In this document: piece by piece, positions 34,318 to 43,196 of the stretch | How the letters are laid out: every line of letters starts with the position of its first letter | Numbering within the stretch: the first letter of the stretch is position 1 | Source: Phycisphaerales bacterium | Lineage (GTDB): Bacteria; Planctomycetota; Phycisphaerae; Phycisphaerales; UBA1924 | Direction: 5' to 3' | NCBI GenBank assembly: GCA_947476675.1 | Contig: CANJRL010000008.1 | Span: 1 to 43,196 of the forward strand | Length of the DNA stretch: 43,196 nucleotides | The notes under the pieces: model-generated | Seen by the model: only the letters and a program-made list of their open reading frames with translations | The model's database searches: none | Told to the model about the DNA's origin: nothing | Made by a program: the position numbers and the translations under genes

Positions 34318-34642
34318 CGTCCCGTCCCTTCACCGCAAAGCCACGCCCCCTCGCGAGGACGCTCCTTCGTGACGCCGAGTCCGTTCGCACGCGGAGCCCG
34401 ATCCCCCCTCCCCACGCGCCCGACCGCGCACCGGCGCAAGACAACCCCGCGCGGGCATCCTGCCGCGCGCCACCCGAGGCGAACCTCCGCCTCGGATCGG
34501 ATTGGTCTGACGCCGACGCCAAGGCCGTCGGGAGAGGAGATCGAGTCACCGTCGGTCGTTCCATGACCGTGAAGGGACTGTAAAGGCCCCCGAAGCAAGC
34601 ATGCCGCGCGGAGCGCCCAGGGAGGCGCGCCGGATCGCCGCA

Positions 34643-34664
34643 AACCCGTTTGAATGCACGGGTT
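34643..34664. repeat. inverted repeat AACCCG-N10-CGGGTT
   Basis: Perfect 6 bp arms around TTTGAATGCA in the dnaA upstream region. It could be an operator or a small hairpin. Confidence 0.35.
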
Positions 34665-34772
34665 CAGACTCTTTTGTCGGCACCATCCTCCGGTCGGCGC
34701 GCCGGCGGCGGGTTCGCCGGGAAGCGCAGGGCAAAGCCCCCATCGCAACGGTCGGACGCGCGATCTTCCACG

Positions 34773-34806
34773 TTGCATCCACCGTCAGCCGCCGCCGGTG
34801 GATCAA
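34773..34806. repeat. inverted repeat with ATCCACC arms, DnaA-box-like
   Basis: TTGCATCCACC (34773-34783) and GGTGGATCAA (34797-34806) face each other across 13 bp. The right arm read on the minus strand, TGATCCACC, matches 7 of 9 positions of TTATCCACA. TCTTCCACG (34764) and minus-strand GACTCCACA (34815-34807) flank the pair. Confidence 0.45.
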
Positions 34807-34838
34807 TGTGGAGTCCGTTTCCAGAACAGCCGCGCAAG

Positions 34839-34855
34839 TCATTGATCGACAATGA
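34839..34855. repeat. inverted repeat TCATTG-ATCGA-CAATGA
   Basis: Perfect 6 bp arms with a 5 bp centre in the most AT-rich part of this intergenic region, 98 bp beyond the stop of the SCO1 gene. Possible operator. Confidence 0.4.
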
Positions 34856-34953
34856 TTTGCGACAACATCGCCGGACCGCCGGACGGTTCGAGACGATCCC
34901 CGACACCGCCGCGCGAAACGGTCCTCGGCCTCGCCTATCGAAGCGAGCAACGG

Positions 34954-35655
34954 TCAGCGCGACAACGCCCGCGCCGCCAGGCGCGCCCGCTTCGAGAGTT
35001 CCGCCACCGGCAGAGCATCAAGCCCCGAGTAAAGCCCGATCACCCTCAGGTCCGGGCCGATCAGCACGAGTTTCCCCGTGTGCGCGACGTTGTTCATCAC
35101 CGTGCCGTCGCCCAGCGTGATGGGCCGAGTCGGGTCCTCCTGCAGCGCGAGTTGCAGGCCTTCCTCCGAGATCCGCCGAGCCGTCTCGAAGTCCCCGGTC
35201 AGGAAGGTCCATCGCGAGGCCTCCGCCCCGATCCTCCTCGCGTAGCCGGCGAGGACCGCCGGAGTGTCGTGCGCCGGGTCGACGCTGATGCTCACCAGCC
35301 GCACCTCCGGCAGGTCGCGCAGCGCGTCCTGCAGGCCCCGCATCTTCTGCGACAGCGTGGGGCAGATGAACGGGCACTGCGTGAACATGAAATCCATCAC
35401 TGTCACCGCGCCCCGCAGGTCCTCGCGGGTGAACGGCCGGCCGTCCTGCGTTGTCAGCGAGAACTCGGGCACGCGCAGGCCCTCGAGCCCGGGATCCGGC
35501 TCCAGCGCCCGCTTGTCCTTCACCGCCAGGGCCGCGGCGCCGTAGAGCATCCCTGTCGTCGCCACGATGCACAGCAGCAACAGCCCCAGCGCGACGCGGC
35601 CCGGGAAGCGGTTCCTGCTGAGACGCGCGATCGGCACGGTCGGAGCGGCATTCAC
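34954..35655 (-). CDS. SCO1/SenC-type copper chaperone for cytochrome oxidase
   Basis: A 233-residue thioredoxin-fold protein that delivers copper to the CuA site of cytochrome c oxidase. It has a membrane anchor at residues 20-43 and then a periplasmic domain. The copper site is C94 and C98 in FTQCPFICPTLS together with H192 in NNVAHTGKL, the full Sco triad. SISVDPAHDTP and WTFLTGD are family blocks. GTG 35655 overlaps the stop of the upstream permease (GTGA) and has AGGA 8 nt before it. Last gene of the ctaB-ABC-sco operon. Confidence 0.93.
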   Translation of the reverse strand: MNAAPTVPIARLSRNRFPGRVALGLLLLCIVATTGMLYGAAALAVKDKRALEPDPGLEGLRVPEFSLTTQDGRPFTREDLRGAVTVMDFMFTQCPFICPTLSQKMRGLQDALRDLPEVRLVSISVDPAHDTPAVLAGYARRIGAEASRWTFLTGDFETARRISEEGLQLALQEDPTRPITLGDGTVMNNVAHTGKLVLIGPDLRVIGLYSGLDALPVAELSKRARLAARALSR

Positions 35656-36458
35656 AGGCTTGATCCTAGCCCTCGCCCCCTCGACGCCCCCATCACCGCC
35701 CACGCCAGGGCGCCCGCCCCCCCGGCAAATCCGAGCGCCACCGCCCACGCGGCGACGCTGCGCCCGGGCGCCCCCGACAGAGAGGCCCGGATCGCCTCGG
35801 CGGCCCACCGCAACGGATTCGCCGCCATCACCCAGGCCATCCATCGCGATGCTCCCCCGGGAGGGAAGAAGGCGCCGCTGAGCAGCCACATGGGCATGAT
35901 CACCAGGTTCATCACGCCGTGAAAGCCCGCGCTGCTGTTCACCCACCATGCCAGCGCCAGCCCCATGGCGGTCACCGCCGCCGCCGTGAGCGCGCACGCC
36001 GCCGCGGCCGCCGCAAGGCCCGCGGCGCCCGGGTGCAGGCCCGCGGTCGGCGCGAGCAGCGCCAGCAACCATCCCTGGGCGCCCGCCACCACCGCGCCCC
36101 CGATCATCTTCGCGCCGATCACCGCCCAGCGCGGCGCGGGGCTCACCAGCGCCGATTGCAGAAAACCCGCCTGGCGATCCTCGATCAGCGAGATCGCCGA
36201 GAACACCGCGCTGAACGTCACCGTCAGCGTGATCATCCCGGGGAGCAGATACCCGGCATACCCCGCCCCGGCCCCGGGCGGTCCCCCAGCGCCGGGCGCC
36301 GGCCCGCCCATCGGGTTGCCGAATCCGCTCGCCAGGAACACCCAGAGCAGCAGCGACGTGCCGACCGCGCCCAGCACGCGGCTCGGCTGACGCGCGACGC
36401 GAACGATCTCCCGCGCGCTCAGCGCGCGCAGGGCCGGCCACCCGCTCACGCGCGCCAT
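35652..36458 (-). CDS. ABC-2-type transporter permease
   Basis: A 268-residue membrane protein with about six helices: residues 31-47, 69-92, 112-135, 146-170, 182-200 and 236-258. LPGMITLTVTFSAVFSAISLIEDRQAGF is the ABC-2 conserved region (helix 2 and following loop), and PMWLLSGAFFPPGGASRWMAWVMAANPL is the usual loop before the last helix. It overlaps the ATPase gene by 13 bp at its start and the SCO1 gene at its end. The pair should form an exporter; substrate unknown, with copper or a haem-related cargo suggested by neighbours only. Confidence 0.88.
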   Translation of the reverse strand: MARVSGWPALRALSAREIVRVARQPSRVLGAVGTSLLLWVFLASGFGNPMGGPAPGAGGPPGAGAGYAGYLLPGMITLTVTFSAVFSAISLIEDRQAGFLQSALVSPAPRWAVIGAKMIGGAVVAGAQGWLLALLAPTAGLHPGAAGLAAAAAACALTAAAVTAMGLALAWWVNSSAGFHGVMNLVIMPMWLLSGAFFPPGGASRWMAWVMAANPLRWAAEAIRASLSGAPGRSVAAWAVALGFAGGAGALAWAVMGASRGRGLGSSL

Positions 36459-37480
36459 CGCCGCCTCCCTTGAGCCCCCGATCCAGCATCGCCCTCCGGA
36501 CCGGCCGCGAGAGATTCTCCGGCCAGGGCCAGGTAGACGTCGCCGAGCGTCGGAGGGCCGAAGGAGAACGCGATCCCGCTCCTCGCCAGCGCCGCTGCCC
36601 CGGCCTCAAGATCGTCGGCCGCTCCCGTGGCGGTCCAGCCCTCGCCCCGGGCCGCGACCGCGAGCCCCGCCGAGCGCAGCGCCGCGAGCGCCTCCGCCCC
36701 GGCCTCGATGAGCGTTCCCCCCAGCGCGGCGCGCAGCGCCGACGCAGTGCCCGATCCCACCACCCGACCGCGCGACACCAGCACCGCCTCGTCCGCACGC
36801 TCCGCTTCGTCCATCAAGTGCGTGCTCATCAGAATCGTCAGGGCCCGCCCCCGCGCCCGCGCTTCAGTCTGACGCGCCCGCAGCAGGTCGAGAAACGCCG
36901 ACCGTGATTCGTGGTCCAGCCCGGCCGTCGGCTCGTCCAGCAATAGCACCGCAGGATGCGAGAGCATCGCCCGGGCGAGGTCGACCCGGCGCGCAAGGCC
37001 CCCGGACAGCCCGCCGACGCGGTCGCGCAGCCGGTCCGCCACACCGGCGTCCTCCGCCGCACGCTCGATCGCCTCCCTCGCCGCAGCGCCGGCCATCCCG
37101 AAGAGCGCCGCCTGGCACGCCAGGTTCTCGCGCACCGTCAGAAGCGGATCCAGCCCGGGCCTCTGCGCCACCACGCCGAGCACCGCCCGCACCGCGCCCG
37201 CGTCGCGCGCCGCGTCCCTCCCCATCACCCGCGCGAACCCGGAATCCGCCGCGACCAGCGTCGCAAGAATCCGCATCAGCGTCGACTTCCCCGCCCCGTT
37301 CGGCCCGAGAAGAGCCGCCCACGACCCGACGGCCACCCGCAGCGATATCCCGTCGAGCGCCACCCGCGGCGCGGCGCCGCGCCGCCCCCGGAACGCCTTT
37401 CGCATGGCCTCGACCTCGATCGAGGGCGCAGGGGCGACGCTCCCCGGCGCGTCGACGGCCTCCGCCGCCGCCGTGCTCAC
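36446..37480 (-). CDS. ABC transporter ATP-binding protein
   Basis: A 344-residue ATPase with Walker A LLGPNGAGKST (58-68), Q-loop VVAQRPGLDPLLTV, signature LSGG (158-161), Walker B LLLDEPTAGLD (179-189) and the switch His in MSTHLMDEAERAD. The C-terminal 80 residues form the extra domain seen in CcmA/NosF/DrrA-type exporters. GTG 37480 overlaps the ctaB stop (GTGA), so the ATPase is translated in step with haem O synthase. The permease gene overlaps its end. Start chosen from the coupling. Confidence 0.92.
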   Translation of the reverse strand: MSTAAAEAVDAPGSVAPAPSIEVEAMRKAFRGRRGAAPRVALDGISLRVAVGSWAALLGPNGAGKSTLMRILATLVAADSGFARVMGRDAARDAGAVRAVLGVVAQRPGLDPLLTVRENLACQAALFGMAGAAAREAIERAAEDAGVADRLRDRVGGLSGGLARRVDLARAMLSHPAVLLLDEPTAGLDHESRSAFLDLLRARQTEARARGRALTILMSTHLMDEAERADEAVLVSRGRVVGSGTASALRAALGGTLIEAGAEALAALRSAGLAVAARGEGWTATGAADDLEAGAAALARSGIAFSFGPPTLGDVYLALAGESLAAGPEGDAGSGAQGRRRWRA

Positions 37481-38553
37481 GTCGCCACGCGCCAGACCGC
37501 GTCGGCCACCATCGCCGCGAAGAGCAGCGGGAGGTAGACGATCGACGCGATGAACAGCACCCTCGCATCCGCCCGGGTGCGCCGCTTCGCCAGCCGCAGC
37601 GCTGGCCACAGGAAGCCCAGGCCGAGCGCCACCGCGACCACGCTGTATCCCCACCCCAGACGGTCGGGCATCGCGCCCGCCGGGAACAGCGACACGGGCA
37701 GGAGCGTCACCGCCCAGAGAAGCGTGGTCCATGCCGTCCGTGTCCCGGATTCGTCGAGCACGGGGAGAACGCGGTGCCCGCCCCTCGCGTAGTCCTCGCG
37801 GTGCATCCACGCGATCGCCAGGAAGTGCGGCACCTGCCACACCGCCATGATCGCCGCCATCGACCAGCCCCCCGGCTCGGTCAGCCCGCGCCACGGCCCC
37901 GACGACGCCGCCGCCCAGCCGATCAGCGGCGGCAAAGCGCCCGGCGCCGCGCCCACCAGCGTCGACAGCGGCGTCACCGGCTTCAGCGGCGTGTAGACCA
38001 GCACGTACGTCGCGATCGTCACCGCCGAGACGATGGCCGCCGCCCAGTTCACCGCGACGCCGAGCAGCGCGACCCCGAGCACGCACAGCCCCGCCCCCAG
38101 CCCCAGCGCCAGGCCCGGCGTGATCCGCCGCGCCGGCAGCGGCCGGTCGCCGGTCCGGTGCATCAGCCCGTCGCGGTCGCGCTCCCACCACTCGTTCAGC
38201 GCGCTGGCCCCCGACGCCGACAGCGCCGTGCCGACGCACGTGGCCGCCAGCACGCTCAACGAGGCCAGCCACTCATCGAGCCCGGCCCCGCGCATCCGGG
38301 GCGACGCCGCCATGCCGTAGCCCATCGCGGTGGTGATCGTCACCAGCCGCGTGATCCGGGGCTTCGTGAGCTCGAGCAGGTCCGCCCCCAGCGTCGCCGT
38401 GGCCCGGCCTCCACCGCGCCACGCCGCGCCCATCGGGTCCGCGGTCAGCACCGCGTCCCCCGACCCCCGTATCCCCGCGCGGCTCGGCCCGTTCTCCGTT
38501 GCCGGGTGAGCGGCCGCATGCACCGATGAAGTCTGCGCCAACGCGTGCTCCAT
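37477..38553 (-). CDS. ctaB: protohaem IX farnesyltransferase (haem O synthase)
   Basis: Membrane enzyme that attaches farnesyl to haem B, making haem O for haem-copper oxidases. The 358-residue protein has an N-terminal extension of about 60 residues, then ELTKPRITRLVTITTAMGYG. The prenyl-diphosphate motif is NEWWERDRDGLMHRTGDRPL, with YTPLKPVTPLSTLVGAAPGA as the second conserved loop. Nine hydrophobic segments are visible. ATG 38553 is used; ATG 38592 is in frame, but TATGCT overlapping it looks like a -10, which would exclude it. Followed by the ABC pair and SCO1. Confidence 0.92.
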   Translation of the reverse strand: MEHALAQTSSVHAAAHPATENGPSRAGIRGSGDAVLTADPMGAAWRGGGRATATLGADLLELTKPRITRLVTITTAMGYGMAASPRMRGAGLDEWLASLSVLAATCVGTALSASGASALNEWWERDRDGLMHRTGDRPLPARRITPGLALGLGAGLCVLGVALLGVAVNWAAAIVSAVTIATYVLVYTPLKPVTPLSTLVGAAPGALPPLIGWAAASSGPWRGLTEPGGWSMAAIMAVWQVPHFLAIAWMHREDYARGGHRVLPVLDESGTRTAWTTLLWAVTLLPVSLFPAGAMPDRLGWGYSVVAVALGLGFLWPALRLAKRRTRADARVLFIASIVYLPLLFAAMVADAVWRVAT

Positions 38554-38625
38554 GCCCCGGCGGACAACCGGGATCCGACCGCGCGGAAGCATAGCGGTTG
38601 AACGTGTTCGGGGCCGCCGCGAGAC

Positions 38626-39033
38626 TCAGCCCGGCGAGAGGAGCGCCGCCGCGGCGAACGCCGCAGAGGCCAGCACAAGCAGCCCCGCAAGCGCCGCGAT
38701 GCGCCGCGCTTCGCGCCACCGCCGCGACCCCCTCGAACACCCAGCCTCGGCCCCGCGCTCCGCCGGGATCGCAAACTCGGCCCGAGCCGGCACGGGCGCC
38801 GACCAGCGCCCGCTCGATACCACCCCCGCCGCGACCGCCGCCCGCGCCGACGAAACGTCCAGCCCCTCCATCTCCGCGTAACTCCGCGGCGGCCTGGTGT
38901 AGAGGTCCCCCCGGCACGACGGGCACTCGTACCGCTGGCGCCCCGCCTCCCCCTGCATCTCCGCGCCGTCGTACCCGCAGCGCGGACACATCCGCACCAT
39001 CACCCGGCTGCGACCTGGCTGGACGCGGGGCAT
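38626..39033 (-). CDS. zinc-ribbon protein with C-terminal membrane helix
   Basis: A 135-residue protein. CPRCGYDG and, about 17 residues later, CPSCRGDLY form a CxxC-CxxC zinc ribbon, followed by TRPPRSYAEMEGL. A single hydrophobic segment (RRIAALAGLLVLASAAFAAAALL) ends the protein, so the ribbon should be cytoplasmic with a tail anchor. ATG 39033 is chosen because TATATT lies exactly 6 nt upstream; no Shine-Dalgarno is present. It precedes ctaB by 72 bp on the same strand and may be part of the oxidase assembly operon. Function unknown. Confidence 0.72.
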   Translation of the reverse strand: MPRVQPGRSRVMVRMCPRCGYDGAEMQGEAGRQRYECPSCRGDLYTRPPRSYAEMEGLDVSSARAAVAAGVVSSGRWSAPVPARAEFAIPAERGAEAGCSRGSRRWREARRIAALAGLLVLASAAFAAAALLSPG

Positions 39034-39039
39034 CACCCG

Positions 39040-39045
39040 AATATA
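39040..39045 (-). promoter_or_regulatory. putative -10 element of the zinc-ribbon gene (leaderless)
   Basis: TATATT on the minus strand, then six bases (CGGGTG) and ATG 39033. Probably also the promoter of the ctaB-ABC-sco genes if no promoter lies in the 72 bp gap. Confidence 0.55.
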
Positions 39046-39104
39046 CGCGGCGCCGACCGCGCGGCCAGAGCACACCCGCATGAAAATTCTCCGGGAATCC
39101 CTCG

Positions 39105-39110
39105 TATCCT
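39105..39110 (+). promoter_or_regulatory. putative -10 element of the gene at 39118 (leaderless)
   Basis: TATCCT, then seven bases (TCCCGCG) and ATG 39118. Third occurrence of this exact hexamer directly before a start codon. Confidence 0.5.
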
Positions 39111-39117
39111 TCCCGCG

Positions 39118-39756
39118 ATGACCCAACGGACCGCCGCCGATTGGGCGCGGATGCTCGCCCGCCGGGCCAGCGCATGGCTCGCGAGCGCCCCGGCCGGCGT
39201 TCCCGGCGCGTCGCCCGGCGCCGCCGCCACGCTCGACGCCGCAACCCCGTTTCTTCTCTGGCGCGCCGCACGGACCGGAGCGCCGGCGTGCGATCCGCCT
39301 CCGTTTCCCCCCACGGGAGTCCGCGGGGACGCCGCTCTCTGGTGGGCACTGCTCGACCCCTCCTCACCCTCGCCCGCCGCCGAAATCGCCGCCCCCGGCC
39401 CCCTGTTCCCGCAGACCCTGTACGACACCATCGAGGTTTGGACGGAGGGGGAACTCAGCGCGGCCCAGGCGCTGTGGTGGCTCGCCCGGGAGCGCCGCCG
39501 CCCGGAACTCCGCGAGCGCGCCCTCCGCGCCGCCCTGTGGCACATCGAGGCGATCCAGCCCGACAACGCCACCAACCGCCCATGGGGCATCGCGGTCTTC
39601 CTGGATCTATGGGCCTCGCAGGGGAATCAGGAGGCGCGCTTCTACGCGGAGACGCTCCTCCACAACGCCGAGGCGGGCGCCGCGGCGCGCACCAGGCTGT
39701 CGGCGGAACTGCTGGCCGACGCCGCCGACGCCGCCGCTTTGATCGCAGCCAGATGA
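39118..39756 (+). CDS. unknown soluble protein
   Basis: A 212-residue Ala- and Arg-rich protein, mostly helical in the second half (ELSAAQALWWLARERRRPEL, RERALRAALWHIEAIQPDNA, RPWGIAVFLDLWASQGNQEA). The Trp-rich ALWW, LWH and RPWG positions look structural. No signal peptide, metal site or known motif; the tail AELLADAADAAALIAAR is a plain helix. I do not recognise the family. Leaderless start at ATG 39118. It diverges from the zinc-ribbon gene and converges with tatA, 13 bp away. Confidence 0.62.
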   Translation: MTQRTAADWARMLARRASAWLASAPAGVPGASPGAAATLDAATPFLLWRAARTGAPACDPPPFPPTGVRGDAALWWALLDPSSPSPAAEIAAPGPLFPQTLYDTIEVWTEGELSAAQALWWLARERRRPELRERALRAALWHIEAIQPDNATNRPWGIAVFLDLWASQGNQEARFYAETLLHNAEAGAAARTRLSAELLADAADAAALIAAR

Positions 39757-39769
39757 GTTGTGCAAAGCC

Positions 39770-40027
39770 TCAGCGGGGCGCGGCCTCGGCCTGGCGCGGC
39801 TGCTGCGCCACCGTGTCCGGATGGGCCTCGTTCAACTGGCGGGTCGCCTCCGGCCGCGGGGCCTGGCCGGCCTGATCAACCTCGTCCTGCAGACCGCGCA
39901 CGCCCTTCTTGAACTCCACGATCGCCCGGCCCACGCCGCGCCCAACCTCGGGGAGGCGCTTGCCGAACAGTAGAAGGCCGATCACCAGCAGGATGATCAA
40001 CTCCGGAAGCCGCGGCATGTGGATCAT
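39770..40027 (-). CDS. tatA: Sec-independent translocase protein TatA/TatE
   Basis: The 85-residue protein has one membrane helix (LPELIILLVIGLLLFG, about residues 7-22). A hinge and amphipathic helix follow (GKRLPEVGRGVGRAIVEFKKG), with the F-G and F-K landmarks of TatA, and then a polar Gln/Pro-rich tail. TatA forms the variable-size pore that exports folded proteins. ATG 40027 is favoured over ATG 40018 because GAGG lies 6 nt upstream. No tatB or tatC adjoins it. TatB is excluded by the short amphipathic region and lack of a long acidic tail. Confidence 0.92.
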   Translation of the reverse strand: MIHMPRLPELIILLVIGLLLFGKRLPEVGRGVGRAIVEFKKGVRGLQDEVDQAGQAPRPEATRQLNEAHPDTVAQQPRQAEAAPR

Positions 40028-40141
40028 GAAGTTCCTCGTGTCTTCGGAGGGGGTGCCGAGTCCGTCCCATTCAAGCCGGTCCGGAGCCCCCGGTCAATGC
40101 CTTCGCCCGGCCAAACGTCCCGGCCGGCGGGGCATTGCCGG

Positions 40142-43149
<3,008 letters not shown>

Positions 43150-43150
43150 C

Positions 43151-43196
43151 TTACGCCGGGCCGGCGGGAAGCATCGCCTCGGTCGGGCCGATCTCC
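43151..43196 (-). CDS. C-terminal tail of a gene cut by the window edge
   Basis: On the minus strand the last 15 codons before TAA at 43153-43151 read EIGPTEAMLPAGPA, open to the window edge and directly behind the ligA stop. A convergent gene ending here fits the close packing elsewhere, but the fragment is too short to identify and may be chance. Confidence 0.3.
   Translation of the reverse strand, partial: EIGPTEAMLPAGPA

Larger units (their letters stand above)
34318..34953. other. 636 bp intergenic region upstream of dnaA, candidate regulatory or origin region
   Basis: No convincing protein frame. It holds three inverted repeats (34643-34664, 34773-34806, 34839-34855) and four TCCAC/GTGGA cores clustered at 34764-34815. 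Base composition falls between about 34830 and 34865 (AAGTCATTGATCGACAATGA). No exact TTATCCACA box is present on either strand. It may carry the dnaA promoter and possibly oriC, but this is unproven. Confidence 0.4.

Noticed and set aside
34601-34855. 84-codon frame and several other frames in the dnaA upstream region.
   Set aside because: No Shine-Dalgarno or leaderless hexamer, Arg/Ser-rich composition, and overlapping frames of equal quality.
34318-34953. Canonical oriC with TTATCCACA boxes.
   Set aside because: No exact box on either strand; only degenerate cores, so origin status is left open.

Overview
The window is a 43 kb piece of a very GC-rich bacterial chromosome with tightly packed, mostly housekeeping genes on both strands. 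It has no rRNA, CRISPR array, insertion sequence or prophage that I can see. The likely host is a planctomycete of the Phycisphaerae type. This is inferred from a secreted protein ending in a dockerin-like GDxxGDxxVDFxDLN tail (7951-6350), a pseudopilin-like protein with an HAFTLIE N-terminus and a DGH motif (28918-29748), a secreted HEAT-repeat protein, a KDO-activating enzyme (kdsB) implying an LPS outer membrane, and a divergent dnaA without dnaN beside it.

Layout. 1-4.7 kb: truncated YihY/BrkB membrane protein, hpd, D-amino-acid oxidase, MscS channel, MarC-family protein. 4.7-9 kb: lipoprotein, DinB-like protein, dockerin-tailed secreted protein, Pro-rich membrane protein. 9-13.8 kb: 3-oxoacid CoA-transferase A and B with an unknown 98-residue gene between them, M19 dipeptidase, M48 lipoprotein protease, UbiE/MenG methyltransferase. 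13.9-19.6 kb: B12-domain-like protein, metallo-beta-lactamase-fold protein, an unknown protein, and a translationally coupled three-gene ECF sigma operon. 19.6-23.6 kb: typA, then def-fmt-zincin on the minus strand. 23.7-28.1 kb: TPR-like protein, kdsB, an unusual pyrG. 28.1-29.8 kb: a 0.7 kb gap with one possible 45-residue gene, then tRNA(CAU) and a pseudopilin-like gene. 29.7-34.3 kb: DegT aminotransferase, HEAT-repeat protein, dnaA. 34.3-34.95 kb: intergenic region with inverted repeats. 34.95-39.0 kb: minus-strand cytochrome oxidase assembly operon (zinc-ribbon protein, ctaB, ABC ATPase, ABC permease, SCO1). 39.1-43.2 kb: unknown protein, tatA, folD, ligA, and the tail of another gene.

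How the genes work together. HPPD and the CoA-transferase could serve opposite ends of aromatic amino acid breakdown, but they are 7 kb apart. def-fmt handle the formyl group of initiator Met and share an operon with a small zinc protease. ctaB and SCO1 build haem-copper oxidase and flank an ABC exporter.

The most notable signals are these. (1) Many genes have a TAnnnT -10 hexamer only 5-8 nt before the start codon and no Shine-Dalgarno, which implies leaderless transcripts. (2) One symmetric hexamer (TACCTTA, 41007-41013) fits as the -10 of both folD and ligA. (3) FolD lacks the catalytic Lys and two partner residues. (4) PyrG has altered signature motifs and a 60-residue N-terminal extension. 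(5) An unrecognised small gene sits inside the CoA-transferase operon. (6) DnaA has changed base-reading residues and there are no canonical DnaA boxes upstream of it. Every family assignment comes from reading motifs by eye; no database search was possible.
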